From Akkermansia sp. (lineage in GTDB: Bacteria; Verrucomicrobiota; Verrucomicrobiia; Verrucomicrobiales; Akkermansiaceae): a DNA stretch of 64,000 nt. Location of the stretch: NCBI GenBank assembly GCA_017517805.1, contig JAFWYD010000004.1:1-64000 (forward strand), in the 5' to 3' direction. The position numbers were made by a program, and so were the translations under genes. This document shows, in pieces, positions 1 to 9,631 of the stretch (the first letter of the stretch is position 1; every line of letters starts with the position of its first letter). Below the pieces are notes generated by a model that saw only the letters and a program-made list of their open reading frames with translations, did not search any database and was not told where the DNA came from.

Positions 1-1
1 C

Positions 2-76
2 AGCCGGGGCGTGGTGTGTATCATTCCGGGTAGCCATGATGATTCCTGGTTGGGTGTTGGGAGCTCACAGAAATAA
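2..76 (+). CDS. Possible 3' end of a gene cut by the window edge
   Basis: Frame 2 stays open from the first base to a TAA ending at base 76 and would encode 24 C-terminal residues. There is too little sequence to name a family, and the other two frames are also open for short distances. The assignment rests only on direction, since the next gene is on the same strand, and on the structured hairpin just downstream. Confidence 0.25.
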   Translation, partial: SRGVVCIIPGSHDDSWLGVGSSQK

Positions 77-109
77 CACACCCGCCCGACCGCAGGCAAC
101 ATCAAAATG

Positions 110-152
110 CCCCCCGGTACCGCGTTTCAGGTGAAACGGGGATACCGGGGGG
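110..152 (+). other. Strong two-part hairpin upstream of the cyclophilin gene
   Basis: An outer 10-bp arm (110-119 with 143-152, six C/G pairs then GGTA/TACC) encloses an inner 7-bp arm (CGTTTCA 123-129 with TGAAACG 132-138). No T-run follows, so it is not a classical intrinsic terminator. It could end the upstream transcript in a factor-dependent way, stabilise an RNA end, or act in the cyclophilin leader. Confidence 0.5.
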
Positions 153-247
153 ACTTCGGCTTGCGGGATTCGGAAGTGGGGTGAAAATGCGGCATGGTGG
201 TGTTTTTGCCCTTGATTTTTATGCGGGTGGGTGGTATGGTGCGCCGC

Positions 248-772
248 ATGGCTACTGATAAGAAGATCACGATGAAGACCAGCAAGGGCGATATCAACCT
301 CACGGTGTTCGCTTCGAAGACTCCCATGACTGCCGCCAGTTTCTTGAATCTGGCCAGCAAGGGGTTCTACAATGGTCTGACCTTCCACCGTGTGATTGCG
401 GATTTCATGATTCAGGGTGGCGACCCTGAGGGCACCGGCTGCGGTGGCCCCGGCTACAAGTTTGATGATGAGTGCCGCCCCGACCTGAAGTTCACGAAAC
501 CTGGTCTGCTGGCTATGGCGAATGCCGGGCGCACCTGGACGGGGCAGGGGACGAATGGTTCCCAGTTCTTTATCACCCACGTGCCGACGGAGTGGCTGAA
601 TGGCAAGCATACCATTTTCGGAGAGGTGCTTTCTGCTGCTGACCAGGACGTGGTGAATGCCGTGCGCCAGGGTGATAAGATTGTTGCCATCGAGATTCAC
701 GATGATTGCGCCGACATTTTCGAGGAGCAGGCCCGCAATATCGAGCGCTGGAACAGCATGCTCCGCAAGTAA
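248..772 (+). CDS. Cyclophilin-type peptidyl-prolyl cis-trans isomerase
   Basis: The protein of 174 residues catalyses cis-trans isomerisation of X-Pro bonds and so assists protein folding. The cyclophilin signature blocks appear in order: FHRVI, the GGDPEGTGCGGPGY loop, GTNGSQFFIT and LNGKHTIFGEV. These include the active-site Arg of FHR and the Gln/Phe of SQFF. No signal peptide is visible from the chosen ATG, so a cytoplasmic location is likely. An in-frame upstream ATG at 194 would add 18 residues (MVVFLPLIFM...) that resemble a poor export signal. I prefer 248 because the cyclophilin fold starts directly after it. A perfect intrinsic terminator follows. Confidence 0.93.
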   Translation: MATDKKITMKTSKGDINLTVFASKTPMTAASFLNLASKGFYNGLTFHRVIADFMIQGGDPEGTGCGGPGYKFDDECRPDLKFTKPGLLAMANAGRTWTGQGTNGSQFFITHVPTEWLNGKHTIFGEVLSAADQDVVNAVRQGDKIVAIEIHDDCADIFEEQARNIERWNSMLRK

Positions 773-787
773 ATGGCTTTTTCATGG

Positions 788-826
788 CGCAGGCACTCCC
801 GCTTCCGGTGAGTGCCTGCGTTTCCT
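788..826 (+). terminator. Intrinsic terminator after the cyclophilin gene
   Basis: A perfect 11-bp stem (CGCAGGCACTC 788-798 with GAGTGCCTGCG 810-820) is followed by TTTCCTTT. It separates the isomerase from the ABC-F gene only 16 bases downstream. Confidence 0.85.
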
Positions 827-841
827 TTGTGCCGCATCGCC

Positions 842-2833
842 ATGGTTTTCGCTGTTCAGGACCTGCACATTGAGTTCGGCCCGCGCGTGCTGTTCGATTC
901 GCTTTCCTTTGTGGTGGAGCAAGGGGACCGCATCGCTTTTGCCGGGCAGAATGGTGCGGGGAAATCTACGCTGATGAAGTGCATTGTGGGGGCGATGGAG
1001 CCCGACCACGGCAAGGTGCTGCTGCCGAAGCATACGCAGGTTGGCTATCTGCCGCAGGATGGTATTCATATTGCCGGTGCTCCGCTGCTGGAGGAGGTGC
1101 TGGGCAGCGTGGGAAATATCGTGGAGCTGCAGCAGGTGGTGGATGAGCTCTCGGCAGATTTGCAGATGATGGATGCTTCTACTCCGGAGTATAAGGATAC
1201 GCTGGAGGAAATCGGGCGGCTGGAGTTGATTCTGCAGGATCGCGATGCGGCGCGCCTGCGCCCGCGTACGGAGTCGATTCTGCGAGGATTGGGCTTTGCC
1301 GATAAGGATTTTGCGCGCGATTGCGGGGAGTTTTCCGGCGGTTGGCAGATGCGCATTGCTTTGGCAAAGTTGCTGTTGCAGGAACCGGAGGTGCTGCTGC
1401 TGGATGAACCGACCAACCACCTGGATTTGCAGAGTCAGCGCTGGCTGGAGCAGAGTTTGCGTACCTATCGCGGGGCTATCTGCATCATCAGCCACGATGT
1501 GGCTCTGCTGGATAATCTGGTGACCCGCACCATTGCCTTTCATCACGGTCGGGCCGAGGAATACGCGGGTAACTTTTCCTTCTACCTGAAGGAGAGCAAG
1601 GCTCGCAAGGAGATTCTGCTGCGCCAGGCGAAGGCACAACAGCGCGAGATTGCCAAGACGCAGGAGTTCATTGACCGTTTCCGCGCGAAAGCCACCAAGG
1701 CTACTCAGGTGCAGAGCCGTATCAAACAACTGGAGAAGGTGGAGCTGATAGAGGTGGAGGATGATGATGCGGTGATGAGTTTCCATTTCCCGCCGCCCCC
1801 GCCAGGCGGGCATACGGTGGTGAAGCTGGAAAAAGCCTGCAAGGCATACGGCCCTATCACCCTGCTGAATGGTTATGATTTTACGATGGCGAAGGGGGAC
1901 CGCATCGCTATTGTGGGGGTGAATGGCAGCGGTAAATCGACTTTCACCCGCCTGATTTCCGGCACCGAGGCACCGGATGCCGGTACTTTCGCTTTCGGAC
2001 ATCACACCCAGGTGGCTTTCTTCTCGCAGACGCATGCGGATGTGCTGGATGATGAGCAGACGGTGCTGGAGTGCGTGGAGGCGGCTGCCAGCCGTGAGAC
2101 GCGCCCCATGGTGCGCAATATCCTGGGGTGTTTCCTGTTCCGGGGGGATGATGTTTTCAAGAAAATCGGGGTGCTTTCCGGTGGTGAGCGCTCGCGCGTG
2201 GCGCTGGTGTGCATGCTGTTGAAACCGGCTAACTTCCTGATTATGGACGAACCGACTAACCACCTGGATTTCCAGAGTCAGGATGTGTTGCAGCGGGCGT
2301 TGCTGGAATACCCCGGGTCGTACTGCATCGTGTCGCACAACCGCCAGTTCCTGGACCCGATTGTGAATAAGGTCCTGGAGTTCCGGCTGGGGCACGCGCC
2401 GCGCTTGTTCTATGGCAATGTGAGCGCGTATCTGGAGACGGTGGAGGCCGAGGAACGCCGCTTGAAGGCCGCCGCCCAGCCCGCACTGGCTGATTCAGCG
2501 CCTCCTCAGCAGACGGGGAATCGCAAGGATGCCCGCCGCGCCCGCGAAATGGCTCGCCAGCAGCGTAATAAGGTGCTTAAACCCTTGCAGACCAATCTGG
2601 AGACGGTGGAGGAGGAAATTGCTGCCAAGGATGCCCGCAAGGAGGCAATCTCCGCAGAGCTGGAGAATCCGGCCAATATGAGTGATAATCAGAAACTCAT
2701 GGAGCTTACGCAGGAATACCAGCAGCTGGAGCGTGAAACAGAAACTCTTTATTCCCGGTGGGAGGAACTCAGCGTTGAAATTGAACTGAAAACCGCTGAG
2801 TTGGAGGCCGAATTCGGCTCTTTGAATGCATAA
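842..2833 (+). CDS. ABC-F family ATPase (Uup/YheS/EttA-like)
   Basis: This soluble protein of 663 residues has two nucleotide-binding domains and no membrane segment. ABC-F proteins bind ribosomes and modulate translation or, in some groups, give antibiotic resistance. Domain 1 has the P-loop GQNGAGKST, signature SGGWQMR and Walker B LLLDEPTNHLD. Domain 2 has GVNGSGKST, SGGERSR and LIMDEPTNHLD. A charged linker of the kind that reaches the peptidyl-transferase centre lies between them (about residues 250-330). The last 110 residues form a Lys/Glu-rich coiled coil, as in Uup and YheS. A GTG at 812 would extend the protein, but it lies inside the preceding terminator stem, so the ATG at 842 is preferred. 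The exact subfamily cannot be decided by eye. Confidence 0.93.
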   Translation: MVFAVQDLHIEFGPRVLFDSLSFVVEQGDRIAFAGQNGAGKSTLMKCIVGAMEPDHGKVLLPKHTQVGYLPQDGIHIAGAPLLEEVLGSVGNIVELQQVVDELSADLQMMDASTPEYKDTLEEIGRLELILQDRDAARLRPRTESILRGLGFADKDFARDCGEFSGGWQMRIALAKLLLQEPEVLLLDEPTNHLDLQSQRWLEQSLRTYRGAICIISHDVALLDNLVTRTIAFHHGRAEEYAGNFSFYLKESKARKEILLRQAKAQQREIAKTQEFIDRFRAKATKATQVQSRIKQLEKVELIEVEDDDAVMSFHFPPPPPGGHTVVKLEKACKAYGPITLLNGYDFTMAKGDRIAIVGVNGSGKSTFTRLISGTEAPDAGTFAFGHHTQVAFFSQTHADVLDDEQTVLECVEAAASRETRPMVRNILGCFLFRGDDVFKKIGVLSGGERSRVALVCMLLKPANFLIMDEPTNHLDFQSQDVLQRALLEYPGSYCIVSHNRQFLDPIVNKVLEFRLGHAPRLFYGNVSAYLETVEAEERRLKAAAQPALADSAPPQQTGNRKDARRAREMARQQRNKVLKPLQTNLETVEEEIAAKDARKEAISAELENPANMSDNQKLMELTQEYQQLERETETLYSRWEELSVEIELKTAELEAEFGSLNA

Positions 2834-2839
2834 AATAGC

Positions 2840-2932
2840 CAAAATGTGTCATAATTTCAATTTTTGGAGTTGACAGGGTGAAAATTGCCTATATAATGCA
2901 CGCACATTTTGCCAGACACTTGACAAAATGTG
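2840..2932. promoter_or_regulatory. Three copies of CAAAATGTG around the rpoD promoter
   Basis: The 9-mer CAAAATGTG occurs at 2840-2848 and 2924-2932, and its exact reverse complement CACATTTTG at 2903-2911. The second and third form a perfect inverted repeat with a 12-base spacer, centred just downstream of the expected transcription start. The first lies upstream of the -35 box. This is a plausible operator for a dimeric repressor, or an mRNA hairpin in the rpoD leader. Confidence 0.5.
2870..2897 (+). promoter_or_regulatory. Sigma-70 promoter of rpoD
   Basis: A consensus -35 (TTGACA 2870-2875) and consensus -10 (TATAAT 2892-2897) are separated by 16 bases, ending about 50 bases before the rpoD start. 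This is the best housekeeping promoter match in the window. Confidence 0.85.
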
Positions 2933-2945
2933 TAAAGGGTGGAGT

Positions 2946-5252
2946 ATGCCCGCGATTCTATCTACGATTATGTCGACTCCCAAGAAAGATTCTGCAAAAG
3001 CCGCTGCCAAACCAAAGGCACCGGCAAAACCAACAGCCAAGAAGTCTCCTGCTAAAAAGGCACCGGCAAAAGCCAGACCTGAGAAGGATGAGGAGAAGAA
3101 GCCCGCAGCGGCAGCCAAGGTGAGCAAATCCTCCCCGAAGGTGGAGAAAAAGACGGCAACGCCCGAGCCTCTGGTGGAGGAAGTGGCTCAGCCTGCTGCC
3201 AAGGAACCTGATGATTTCGATATTATGATGGGGCTTGCCCCTGAGCCTGTGGTGGAAGTTGAGGAGGAAGAGCAGCCAGCCAAAGCGCGGAAGGATTCCA
3301 AGCCGCGAGAGAAGAAGAGCAAGCATTTCACCCCGCAGCTGACGGCTGCTGAAATGAATGAATTCTTTGCGGATGATGCTACGCTGAAGACCGCTTTCAA
3401 ATCCCTTCTGGCTATCGCGAAGAAGAATAACGGCTATGTGACTTCCGATGATATCGAGAATTCGCTTCCACCGGATGAAACGGAGGACAATGACCAGGCC
3501 CGCCTTTTCGAGCGTCTGCACCTGGTGGGTGTGGAAGTGCGCGATGAGGAGGAATATGCCGTCAAGCCCCTTTCGGCAGATGACCTGACCTCGAAGGATG
3601 GCCGACTGGTGAACAGCCCGGTGGTGCAGGAGAAGATTAAGGAGCTGATCCGCCAGGCTCAGGAGCAGGGATACCTGACCTACGATGATATCAATGATGT
3701 GCTCCCGCACGATATGATTGACCCCTCTGACTATGAGGAAATCATGGAGCGCCTGCGCGGGATGCAGTTCGATATCATCGATGCCTCGGATGTGGATACC
3801 TACGGCGAGCGCCAGCGTATGAGCGAGACCGGTGAGGAGGATGAGGCTGAAAAGATGGAGGCCAAACTCGATATCCTCGATGACCCGGTGCGCATGTACC
3901 TCAAGCAGATGGGGCTCAAGGATCTGCTCTCACGCCAGAAGGAGGTGGAAATTTCCCGCAAGATTGACCAGGCTGAGGAGGATTTGCAGCGCTATCTGCA
4001 TCGATTCGGCGTGGTGGCAATCTACTACTGCGATACGGCTGACAAGGTGCAGCACAATGAGGAGCGCTTTGACCGCGTGGTGGTGGATAAGAATATCGAC
4101 CGCCGCGATAAGTACCTGAAGGAGCTGCCCCCGCTGGTGACTAAGGTGATGACCCGGCATGCCGAGGTGCAGGCCTGCTACGCCCGCCTGTGCTCTGCCC
4201 GCAAGCGCAAGAAATCGGTCTCCGCTCTTCAGAAGGAGTTCGAGGATAAATTGGTAACCCTGACGGATCTGTATGCCGGTTTCTCCTTCAAGGGAAAGGT
4301 GTATGAGGATTTTGTGAAGGAGCTCCGGGAGCTGCGCCAGCGTATCAAGAAGGTGCTGCGCCAGCGCGAGGCTGACCCGGAAAATCCGCTTTACCGCGAT
4401 GCTCTCAAGGAATTCGAAATGGAACTCTGGATGCCCATCCCCCAGTTCCTGGAGAATTACAAGCTCATGAGCCAGAGCATGAAGGATGCCGAATCCGCCA
4501 AGCGCGAGATGATTGAGGCAAACCTGCGACTGGTGATTTCCATCGCGAAGAAGTACACCAACCGCGGCCTTGCGTTCCTGGACTTGATTCAGGAGGGTAA
4601 CATGGGCCTCATGAAGGCGGTGGAGAAGTTTGAATACCGCCGCGGTTACAAGTTCTCGACCTATGCCACCTGGTGGATTCGCCAGGCCATCACGCGTTCC
4701 ATTGCAGACCAGGCGCGCACGATCCGTATCCCGGTGCACATGATTGAGACAATCAACAAGCTCATGCGCGTGCAGAAGAAGCTGGTGCAGGACCTGGGGC
4801 GCGAACCCTCGCCCGAGGAAATCGCTGCCGCACTGGCCGAGGAGCCCAACAAGGGGGCGGTTATGTCTGTCGAAAAGGTGCGCAGCGTGCTCAAGATGGC
4901 TCAGCAGCCTATCTCCATGCAGCAACCGGTGGGTGATTCGGATGATACCTCCTTCGGTGATTTCCTGGAGGACAAGAGTGCTGAAAACCCCATGGACGGC
5001 GCTTCGTACAACTCGCTCCGCGATAAGATTGGCGATGTGCTCAACACGCTTAATGCCCGCGAACGCGCGGTGATTGAGCAGCGATTCGGTCTGAAAGATG
5101 GCAACCCCCGCACGCTGGAGGAAGTGGGCCGCCAGTTCAATGTGACCCGCGAGCGTATCCGCCAGATTGAGGCCAAGGCTCTGCGCAAGCTGCGTCATCC
5201 TACGCGTATCAGCAAGATTAAGGGCTATCTGCCCGATTCTGCTGAGAGCTGA
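2946..5252 (+). CDS. rpoD: RNA polymerase primary sigma factor RpoD
   Basis: Primary sigma factor that directs core RNA polymerase to housekeeping promoters. Region 1.2 is at about residues 305-345 ([12 protein letters not shown]). The non-conserved region follows, then region 2 ([52 protein letters not shown]), region 3, and region 4 with the helix-turn-helix [19 protein letters not shown]. At 768 residues it is long for the family. The extra length is an N-terminal tail (about 1-100) rich in Lys, Ala and Pro, followed by an acidic stretch. The ATG at 2946 is chosen because AGGG lies about 6 bases upstream; 2970 is also possible. It has its own promoter and an intrinsic terminator, so it is probably monocistronic. 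Confidence 0.97.
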   Translation: MPAILSTIMSTPKKDSAKAAAKPKAPAKPTAKKSPAKKAPAKARPEKDEEKKPAAAAKVSKSSPKVEKKTATPEPLVEEVAQPAAKEPDDFDIMMGLAPEPVVEVEEEEQPAKARKDSKPREKKSKHFTPQLTAAEMNEFFADDATLKTAFKSLLAIAKKNNGYVTSDDIENSLPPDETEDNDQARLFERLHLVGVEVRDEEEYAVKPLSADDLTSKDGRLVNSPVVQEKIKELIRQAQEQGYLTYDDINDVLPHDMIDPSDYEEIMERLRGMQFDIIDASDVDTYGERQRMSETGEEDEAEKMEAKLDILDDPVRMYLKQMGLKDLLSRQKEVEISRKIDQAEEDLQRYLHRFGVVAIYYCDTADKVQHNEERFDRVVVDKNIDRRDKYLKELPPLVTKVMTRHAEVQACYARLCSARKRKKSVSALQKEFEDKLVTLTDLYAGFSFKGKVYEDFVKELRELRQRIKKVLRQREADPENPLYRDALKEFEMELWMPIPQFLENYKLMSQSMKDAESAKREMIEANLRLVISIAKKYTNRGLAFLDLIQEGNMGLMKAVEKFEYRRGYKFSTYATWWIRQAITRSIADQARTIRIPVHMIETINKLMRVQKKLVQDLGREPSPEEIAAALAEEPNKGAVMSVEKVRSVLKMAQQPISMQQPVGDSDDTSFGDFLEDKSAENPMDGASYNSLRDKIGDVLNTLNARERAVIEQRFGLKDGNPRTLEEVGRQFNVTRERIRQIEAKALRKLRHPTRISKIKGYLPDSAES

Positions 5253-5276
5253 CCGGGCTGATAAGTCTGTTTTGCA

Positions 5277-5306
5277 GCGGCTCCCCGGTGCGGGGAGCCG
5301 CTTTTT
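5277..5306 (+). terminator. Intrinsic terminator after rpoD
   Basis: A perfect 10-bp GC-rich stem (GCGGCTCCCC 5277-5286 with GGGGAGCCGC 5292-5301), a five-base loop and a run of five T. Confidence 0.92.
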
Positions 5307-5366
5307 GCCATAAAAAATGAATGAACACTCACTTTTAGAGTGACTTTTCCCCAGGGATTTGGTAGT

Positions 5367-7883
5367 ATGGTGGCACTTGCTATGAAGAGCTTCACTTCTC
5401 GTTCAATCCTTCTCTCCCTGGCTTCAACTGTTGCGTTGTCGGTTGCTCCGTTGGCATCGGCTCAGCAGTCAGATGGTGTGTCTGTGGCTGCTACTGAGGC
5501 TGCTCAGCGTAAACTGGATGCCCGCGAGGCCATGCAGAAGCTTCAGGAAGCCAGAACGGCATACTCGGAAGGACGGTACAGCGAGGCTGTGGACTACTAT
5601 CGCGAGGCGTTGAAAGTGATTCCCAAGGCTCCGGCTTCGGAAAAGCAGGTGAAGTTTATCAAGGATAGCCTGGCCGATGCCCTGGTGGCCAAGGGAATGG
5701 ACTACCGCAAGGTGGGGCGCACGGATGAGGCCGTTTCCTTCATGGAGGAAGCCATGCAGCTTTCCCCCGGGCACAAGTTTGCCGCGCACGAGCTTGCCAA
5801 GACCAAGGACCCGGTGCGCACGAACCCGGCCCTGACCCCGCAGCACGTGGGCAATGTGGCAGAGGTGAACCGCCTGCTGACCCTGGCTTATGGTTATTAT
5901 GACCTGGCCAATTATGATAAGGCTAAGGAAACCTTTGAGGCCGTCCTGAAGATTGACCCCTACAATACGGCAGCACAGCGTGGGGCTGAGATGACCCAGG
6001 TGCGCCGCCAGGATTATTTCAAGACTGCTCACGACTCCTTCCGCGCCAAGGCACTTACTGAAGTTGATAAACAGTGGGAGGAACCTGCCCCTGTTGAGAA
6101 TGCCCTGGGGAGCGTAGCCAGCACGGAATCCGGCTCGGTGGTGCAGCAGGATGCCGAGACTGAGAATAAGATTGTCGCGGCACTCAAGGAAATGGTCATT
6201 CCCAAGATTGTCTTCGAAGAAGCCACTATCACAGAGACCATCGAAGCGCTGCATGGTCAGATTCTGCGCTTTGAAGGGAAGGGAATTGGTGCAGGCCGCC
6301 CGATAAATATCATACCCAACTTCGGGGCTGCAGATTCCCCTGGCTACAAAACCATCATGTCGCGCCGCGTGAATCTGAACCTGAGCGATGTCTCGGTCTA
6401 TGATTTGCTCAATATCCTGGACAAGCACCTGGGGGTTACCCATTATATCACCCCTCTCGGTGTTGAATTCTCCTATTCTGGTCGTGATTTCGGCCCCATG
6501 GTAGATCGCGTGTACACCGTGCCTCCCCATTTCTTTGATGTGCCCGATGATGCCGGGGACGATGAGGAGGAAGATAATGATTTTGCCTCATCCTCCAGGG
6601 TGACGGTGAAGCGAGTGAACCCGGTGGTGGCGCTCAAGGAAATGGGCGTTTCCTTCCCCGAGGGGTCGCATGCCCGCTACGATGCCGCCTCCCGGACGCT
6701 GACCGTGCGCAATACCGCCTATAACCACACTGAGATTGAAGAATTGATTTCAATGCCGCTGGAAACAGACCGTGCCGTGGTACTCAACATCATTGCCATG
6801 GAGGTGGCTGAGGATGATTTGAATGAATTGGGCTTTGAGTGGCTGTTCAACTTCAATGTGGGGCCCAAAGCCTTGTTTGCCGGTGGTGTTAAGGAATATG
6901 TGATGTCTGAGCTTGCCGGCCTGCCGACTATTTCTACCGAGGTGAGTCTTCCGGAGAGAGGCCTCTCCGCTACAGAAGGGTTACGTTCTGGGCGAATGGT
7001 GCTGGCTGCAGATAACATTGAGAACCTCATCAGCACGGGGCGTGCCGGCCTCTTCAGCGCCAATAGTGCCCATAGGCAGAAAGCTCCGGGCATCTTCGCC
7101 TTCCGTGGCGTATGGGACTCGGGCGATGTGACGATGATTATGCGCGGTGCATCGCAGAAAAAGGGGACGGATGTTTTGTCGAATCCCCGTATCATCTTCA
7201 CCCCTGGACGCGAAGAGCAGGTTGTGTTCGGCAATGTAAACGAAATGTTCTACCCGGATACGTATGCCGAGCCGCAGATCGAATCGCTGAATTTCACATT
7301 GCCCTCCATATCTGGCAGTAGCAAGAAAAACAGATTGAGCGGCTTTGCAACCATGGCTGCACCGGCGCACCCGGAATCCTTCATCCGCTTTGGTATGGTG
7401 GATGAAACAGTCGGCGGCATAGGTACAGTAGTGCAGGTTCACGAGGCTGATGTGGCACCGGATGGCCAGCATGTAACACTTGCGCTTACTGTTACCATGA
7501 ATGAGTTCGAAGGCTTCGTGAACTGGGGAAGCCCCATCACGTCTGCGCTGATAACTGCGGGCGCGAAAGAGGCGGTTTCCATGACCCTCACGGAGAATAT
7601 GATTTTGAAGCCTGTTTTTAAACGACGCATGGAGAACACCAAGCTGACTGTAGGCTCAGGGGCTGTGGTAGTCATGGGTGGTTTGAAGGAGAGCCGCAGC
7701 GTGCGCTACGAGGACAAGTTACCGATTATGGGTGATTTGCCCATGGTAGGTCGCCTGTTCCGCTCTGAGGGTGAAGAAAAAATTCGCAAGGCGTTCCTGA
7801 TGTTCGTGAAAGTAGATATTGTGGACCCGACCGGGCGTGTTATCGGTACAGGAGAACGCCCCGCTGATGTGACGACTGAATAA
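5367..7883 (+). CDS. TPR-containing secretin (GspD/PilQ superfamily)
   Basis: Outer-membrane secretin of about 838 residues, expected to form a gated ring for type II secretion or type IV pili. A signal peptide ends near LASAQQ. Residues about 40-220 are TPR-like helical repeats (AREAMQKLQEARTAYSEGRY), then an N-domain (IVFEEATITETIEAL), then the secretin core from about 470 (VLNIIAMEVAEDDLNELGFEW). The classical end is VVMGGLKES, LPIMGDLPMVGRLFR, LMFVKVDIVDPTGR. The ATG at 5367 has AGGGAT about 8 bases upstream; 5382 (MKSFTSRS) is an alternative giving a more typical signal peptide. The next gene follows after 14 bases and probably shares its transcript. No pilus ATPase or platform protein is adjacent. 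Confidence 0.88.
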   Translation: MVALAMKSFTSRSILLSLASTVALSVAPLASAQQSDGVSVAATEAAQRKLDAREAMQKLQEARTAYSEGRYSEAVDYYREALKVIPKAPASEKQVKFIKDSLADALVAKGMDYRKVGRTDEAVSFMEEAMQLSPGHKFAAHELAKTKDPVRTNPALTPQHVGNVAEVNRLLTLAYGYYDLANYDKAKETFEAVLKIDPYNTAAQRGAEMTQVRRQDYFKTAHDSFRAKALTEVDKQWEEPAPVENALGSVASTESGSVVQQDAETENKIVAALKEMVIPKIVFEEATITETIEALHGQILRFEGKGIGAGRPINIIPNFGAADSPGYKTIMSRRVNLNLSDVSVYDLLNILDKHLGVTHYITPLGVEFSYSGRDFGPMVDRVYTVPPHFFDVPDDAGDDEEEDNDFASSSRVTVKRVNPVVALKEMGVSFPEGSHARYDAASRTLTVRNTAYNHTEIEELISMPLETDRAVVLNIIAMEVAEDDLNELGFEWLFNFNVGPKALFAGGVKEYVMSELAGLPTISTEVSLPERGLSATEGLRSGRMVLAADNIENLISTGRAGLFSANSAHRQKAPGIFAFRGVWDSGDVTMIMRGASQKKGTDVLSNPRIIFTPGREEQVVFGNVNEMFYPDTYAEPQIESLNFTLPSISGSSKKNRLSGFATMAAPAHPESFIRFGMVDETVGGIGTVVQVHEADVAPDGQHVTLALTVTMNEFEGFVNWGSPITSALITAGAKEAVSMTLTENMILKPVFKRRMENTKLTVGSGAVVVMGGLKESRSVRYEDKLPIMGDLPMVGRLFRSEGEEKIRKAFLMFVKVDIVDPTGRVIGTGERPADVTTE

Positions 7884-7897
7884 GGTAAGACCAAGAA

Positions 7898-9598
7898 ATG
7901 GCCGACAAAAAAGAACAATACGAAGAGGAGAATCTGACACAGGTTCGTAGTATCATTAAACAGCTTAATGAGGATAAACCGTCTACCGAACGGCGCCGTG
8001 AAGTTGTGGTCCGGGCAGATGGAACAAAGGTCGTTCGCGTTACCAAGAAACGCAAGGTGATGATGTCTTCTGTAGAGAAGCAGCATCGCAGCAGGAAACG
8101 CTTTGTCTATTCTCTTCTCGGGGTATTCCTGATGTTCGCCGGACTGGTGGCGTTTTTGTTTTTCCGCATGGTCACGATGTCCAGCGGCGGGTATCTGTCG
8201 CAGGGACAGGCTGAATTGCAGCAGCGCTGGGGGGCATCATCCGTACTGGTTGAAGGAGCCGGAATCGAAGGGACATCCTTTCACCTTGCTAATCTCGTGG
8301 CAGAGTTTCCTGAGACGAGCATGTTGCAACGTGTTGAGATTTCCGGTATTGAAGCCAGTCTTGATTTAACGAGCTTCTTTACCCGCGTGCTGAGCGGCGA
8401 GGAATTGAAGATAGAGCGAGTGCTGATTGTGCTGAGGGATTCTGCCTGCATGAAGATGCCGTTGCAGGAGGGGGAGCCGATGTGGAATTTCCGACGGATG
8501 GATTGCAAGAACTTCACAGTACAGTTTTCCAGAGGAAAAGAAGCACCGGTTATGCTGAAAGACGCGCATGCGTACATGTATTACCCGCATGAGGTGAAGT
8601 CATCGAGCGTTGTGATGCTTGATTCGGGAGAGCTGTGCATCAAAGGGTGGAAAACAGTGAACATTACTGAGGCTAAGGCTCATATTTCGACTCAGGGAGT
8701 GGAGGATTTCTCGCTCAAGGGCACGACTGATATTGGAAAAGCAATAGCAGAGCAGCGCCGCACCTCCATCGCGATTGCTGGCCGGATTGCAAACGGTGCA
8801 AATTTTGCCGGCCCGTATGCGGTTGAGTCAGATAACATGAACCTTGCAGCCTTTACCAAAGGACGGTTCGAGCGCATCTTTTCCGCCAGGACGGAGGCCG
8901 TCTCTACGGGTAGAATCAGTGACCGTGCCACGGTTACGTTCGCATTTGAAACCGATGAACCGGTCTTTAATGGTGAATTCCACCTGCGCAATATCAGTAT
9001 GAGTTTCTTCCCGGCTCTTGCAGCCATTACTGAGCATATAGAACCGGCCAAACGCGGTATGTATAATCCGCTTTCCCTTCATCGGGGCCACGTGCTGATT
9101 GAGACAACGGAAGATACTATCACGCTGGAAATACCGGAGGGTGCCGCCGAAGAACGAGACCTGGTCAATGTAAGAGGCAAGATGACATTGAACTCTGTCA
9201 ACGAACTTTCTGGTGAGATGAGCTATGGAATTCCCATGCTGATGGCACGTGTTGAATATTCGGATGGTCGCCCGGACCCGATATTCCAGCAGAGTGGGGA
9301 CTGGGCAGTACTGACGACTCGTCTGAAGGGTATGGGCAATGCGCCGTCAGATGATATGGCAGAAATCGAGGCCCGGGCATCTATTGCACGTCGTGAGCGG
9401 CCAGCGCGTATTCCTTTCCACGATATCAACCTGGATAAGTTGACGGAGCGAATGGAGGCAGGCGAGGATGTAGGACAGTTGTTGCAGCAGCCCCAGTTCA
9501 ACAGTGGGAGTGAGGTTACTCCGGAGTCTCCAGTAAAGCGTAACTTCAATCCCTTTGAATCTGCGGACGATCCATTTGCGCCATCGATTCCCTTCTGA
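7898..9598 (+). CDS. AsmA-like single-pass membrane protein
   Basis: The protein of 566 residues has a charged cytoplasmic N-terminus (1-67), one membrane segment (about 68-91, FVYSLLGVFLMFAGLVAFLFF), and a large periplasmic domain. The latter repeats beta-rich patterns such as LKIERVLIVLRDS and WNFRRMDCKNFTVQFSRG...LKDAHAY, which resemble AsmA/TamB-type lipid-bridge proteins. That resemblance is by eye only. It lies 14 bases after the secretin and is likely co-expressed. It could help assemble the secretin or outer-membrane lipids. The Pro/Asn-rich C-terminal 60 residues look disordered. Confidence 0.6.
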   Translation: MADKKEQYEEENLTQVRSIIKQLNEDKPSTERRREVVVRADGTKVVRVTKKRKVMMSSVEKQHRSRKRFVYSLLGVFLMFAGLVAFLFFRMVTMSSGGYLSQGQAELQQRWGASSVLVEGAGIEGTSFHLANLVAEFPETSMLQRVEISGIEASLDLTSFFTRVLSGEELKIERVLIVLRDSACMKMPLQEGEPMWNFRRMDCKNFTVQFSRGKEAPVMLKDAHAYMYYPHEVKSSSVVMLDSGELCIKGWKTVNITEAKAHISTQGVEDFSLKGTTDIGKAIAEQRRTSIAIAGRIANGANFAGPYAVESDNMNLAAFTKGRFERIFSARTEAVSTGRISDRATVTFAFETDEPVFNGEFHLRNISMSFFPALAAITEHIEPAKRGMYNPLSLHRGHVLIETTEDTITLEIPEGAAEERDLVNVRGKMTLNSVNELSGEMSYGIPMLMARVEYSDGRPDPIFQQSGDWAVLTTRLKGMGNAPSDDMAEIEARASIARRERPARIPFHDINLDKLTERMEAGEDVGQLLQQPQFNSGSEVTPESPVKRNFNPFESADDPFAPSIPF

Positions 9599-9631
9599 AT
9601 ATAGTAGCAACGTTTACCCTGTAATTTCATT

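Noticed and set aside
782-2395. Open frame of 537 codons on the minus strand
   Set aside because: It is fully antisense to the ABC-F gene, His/Gln/Leu-rich with no domain, and is explained by codon bias of the plus-strand gene.
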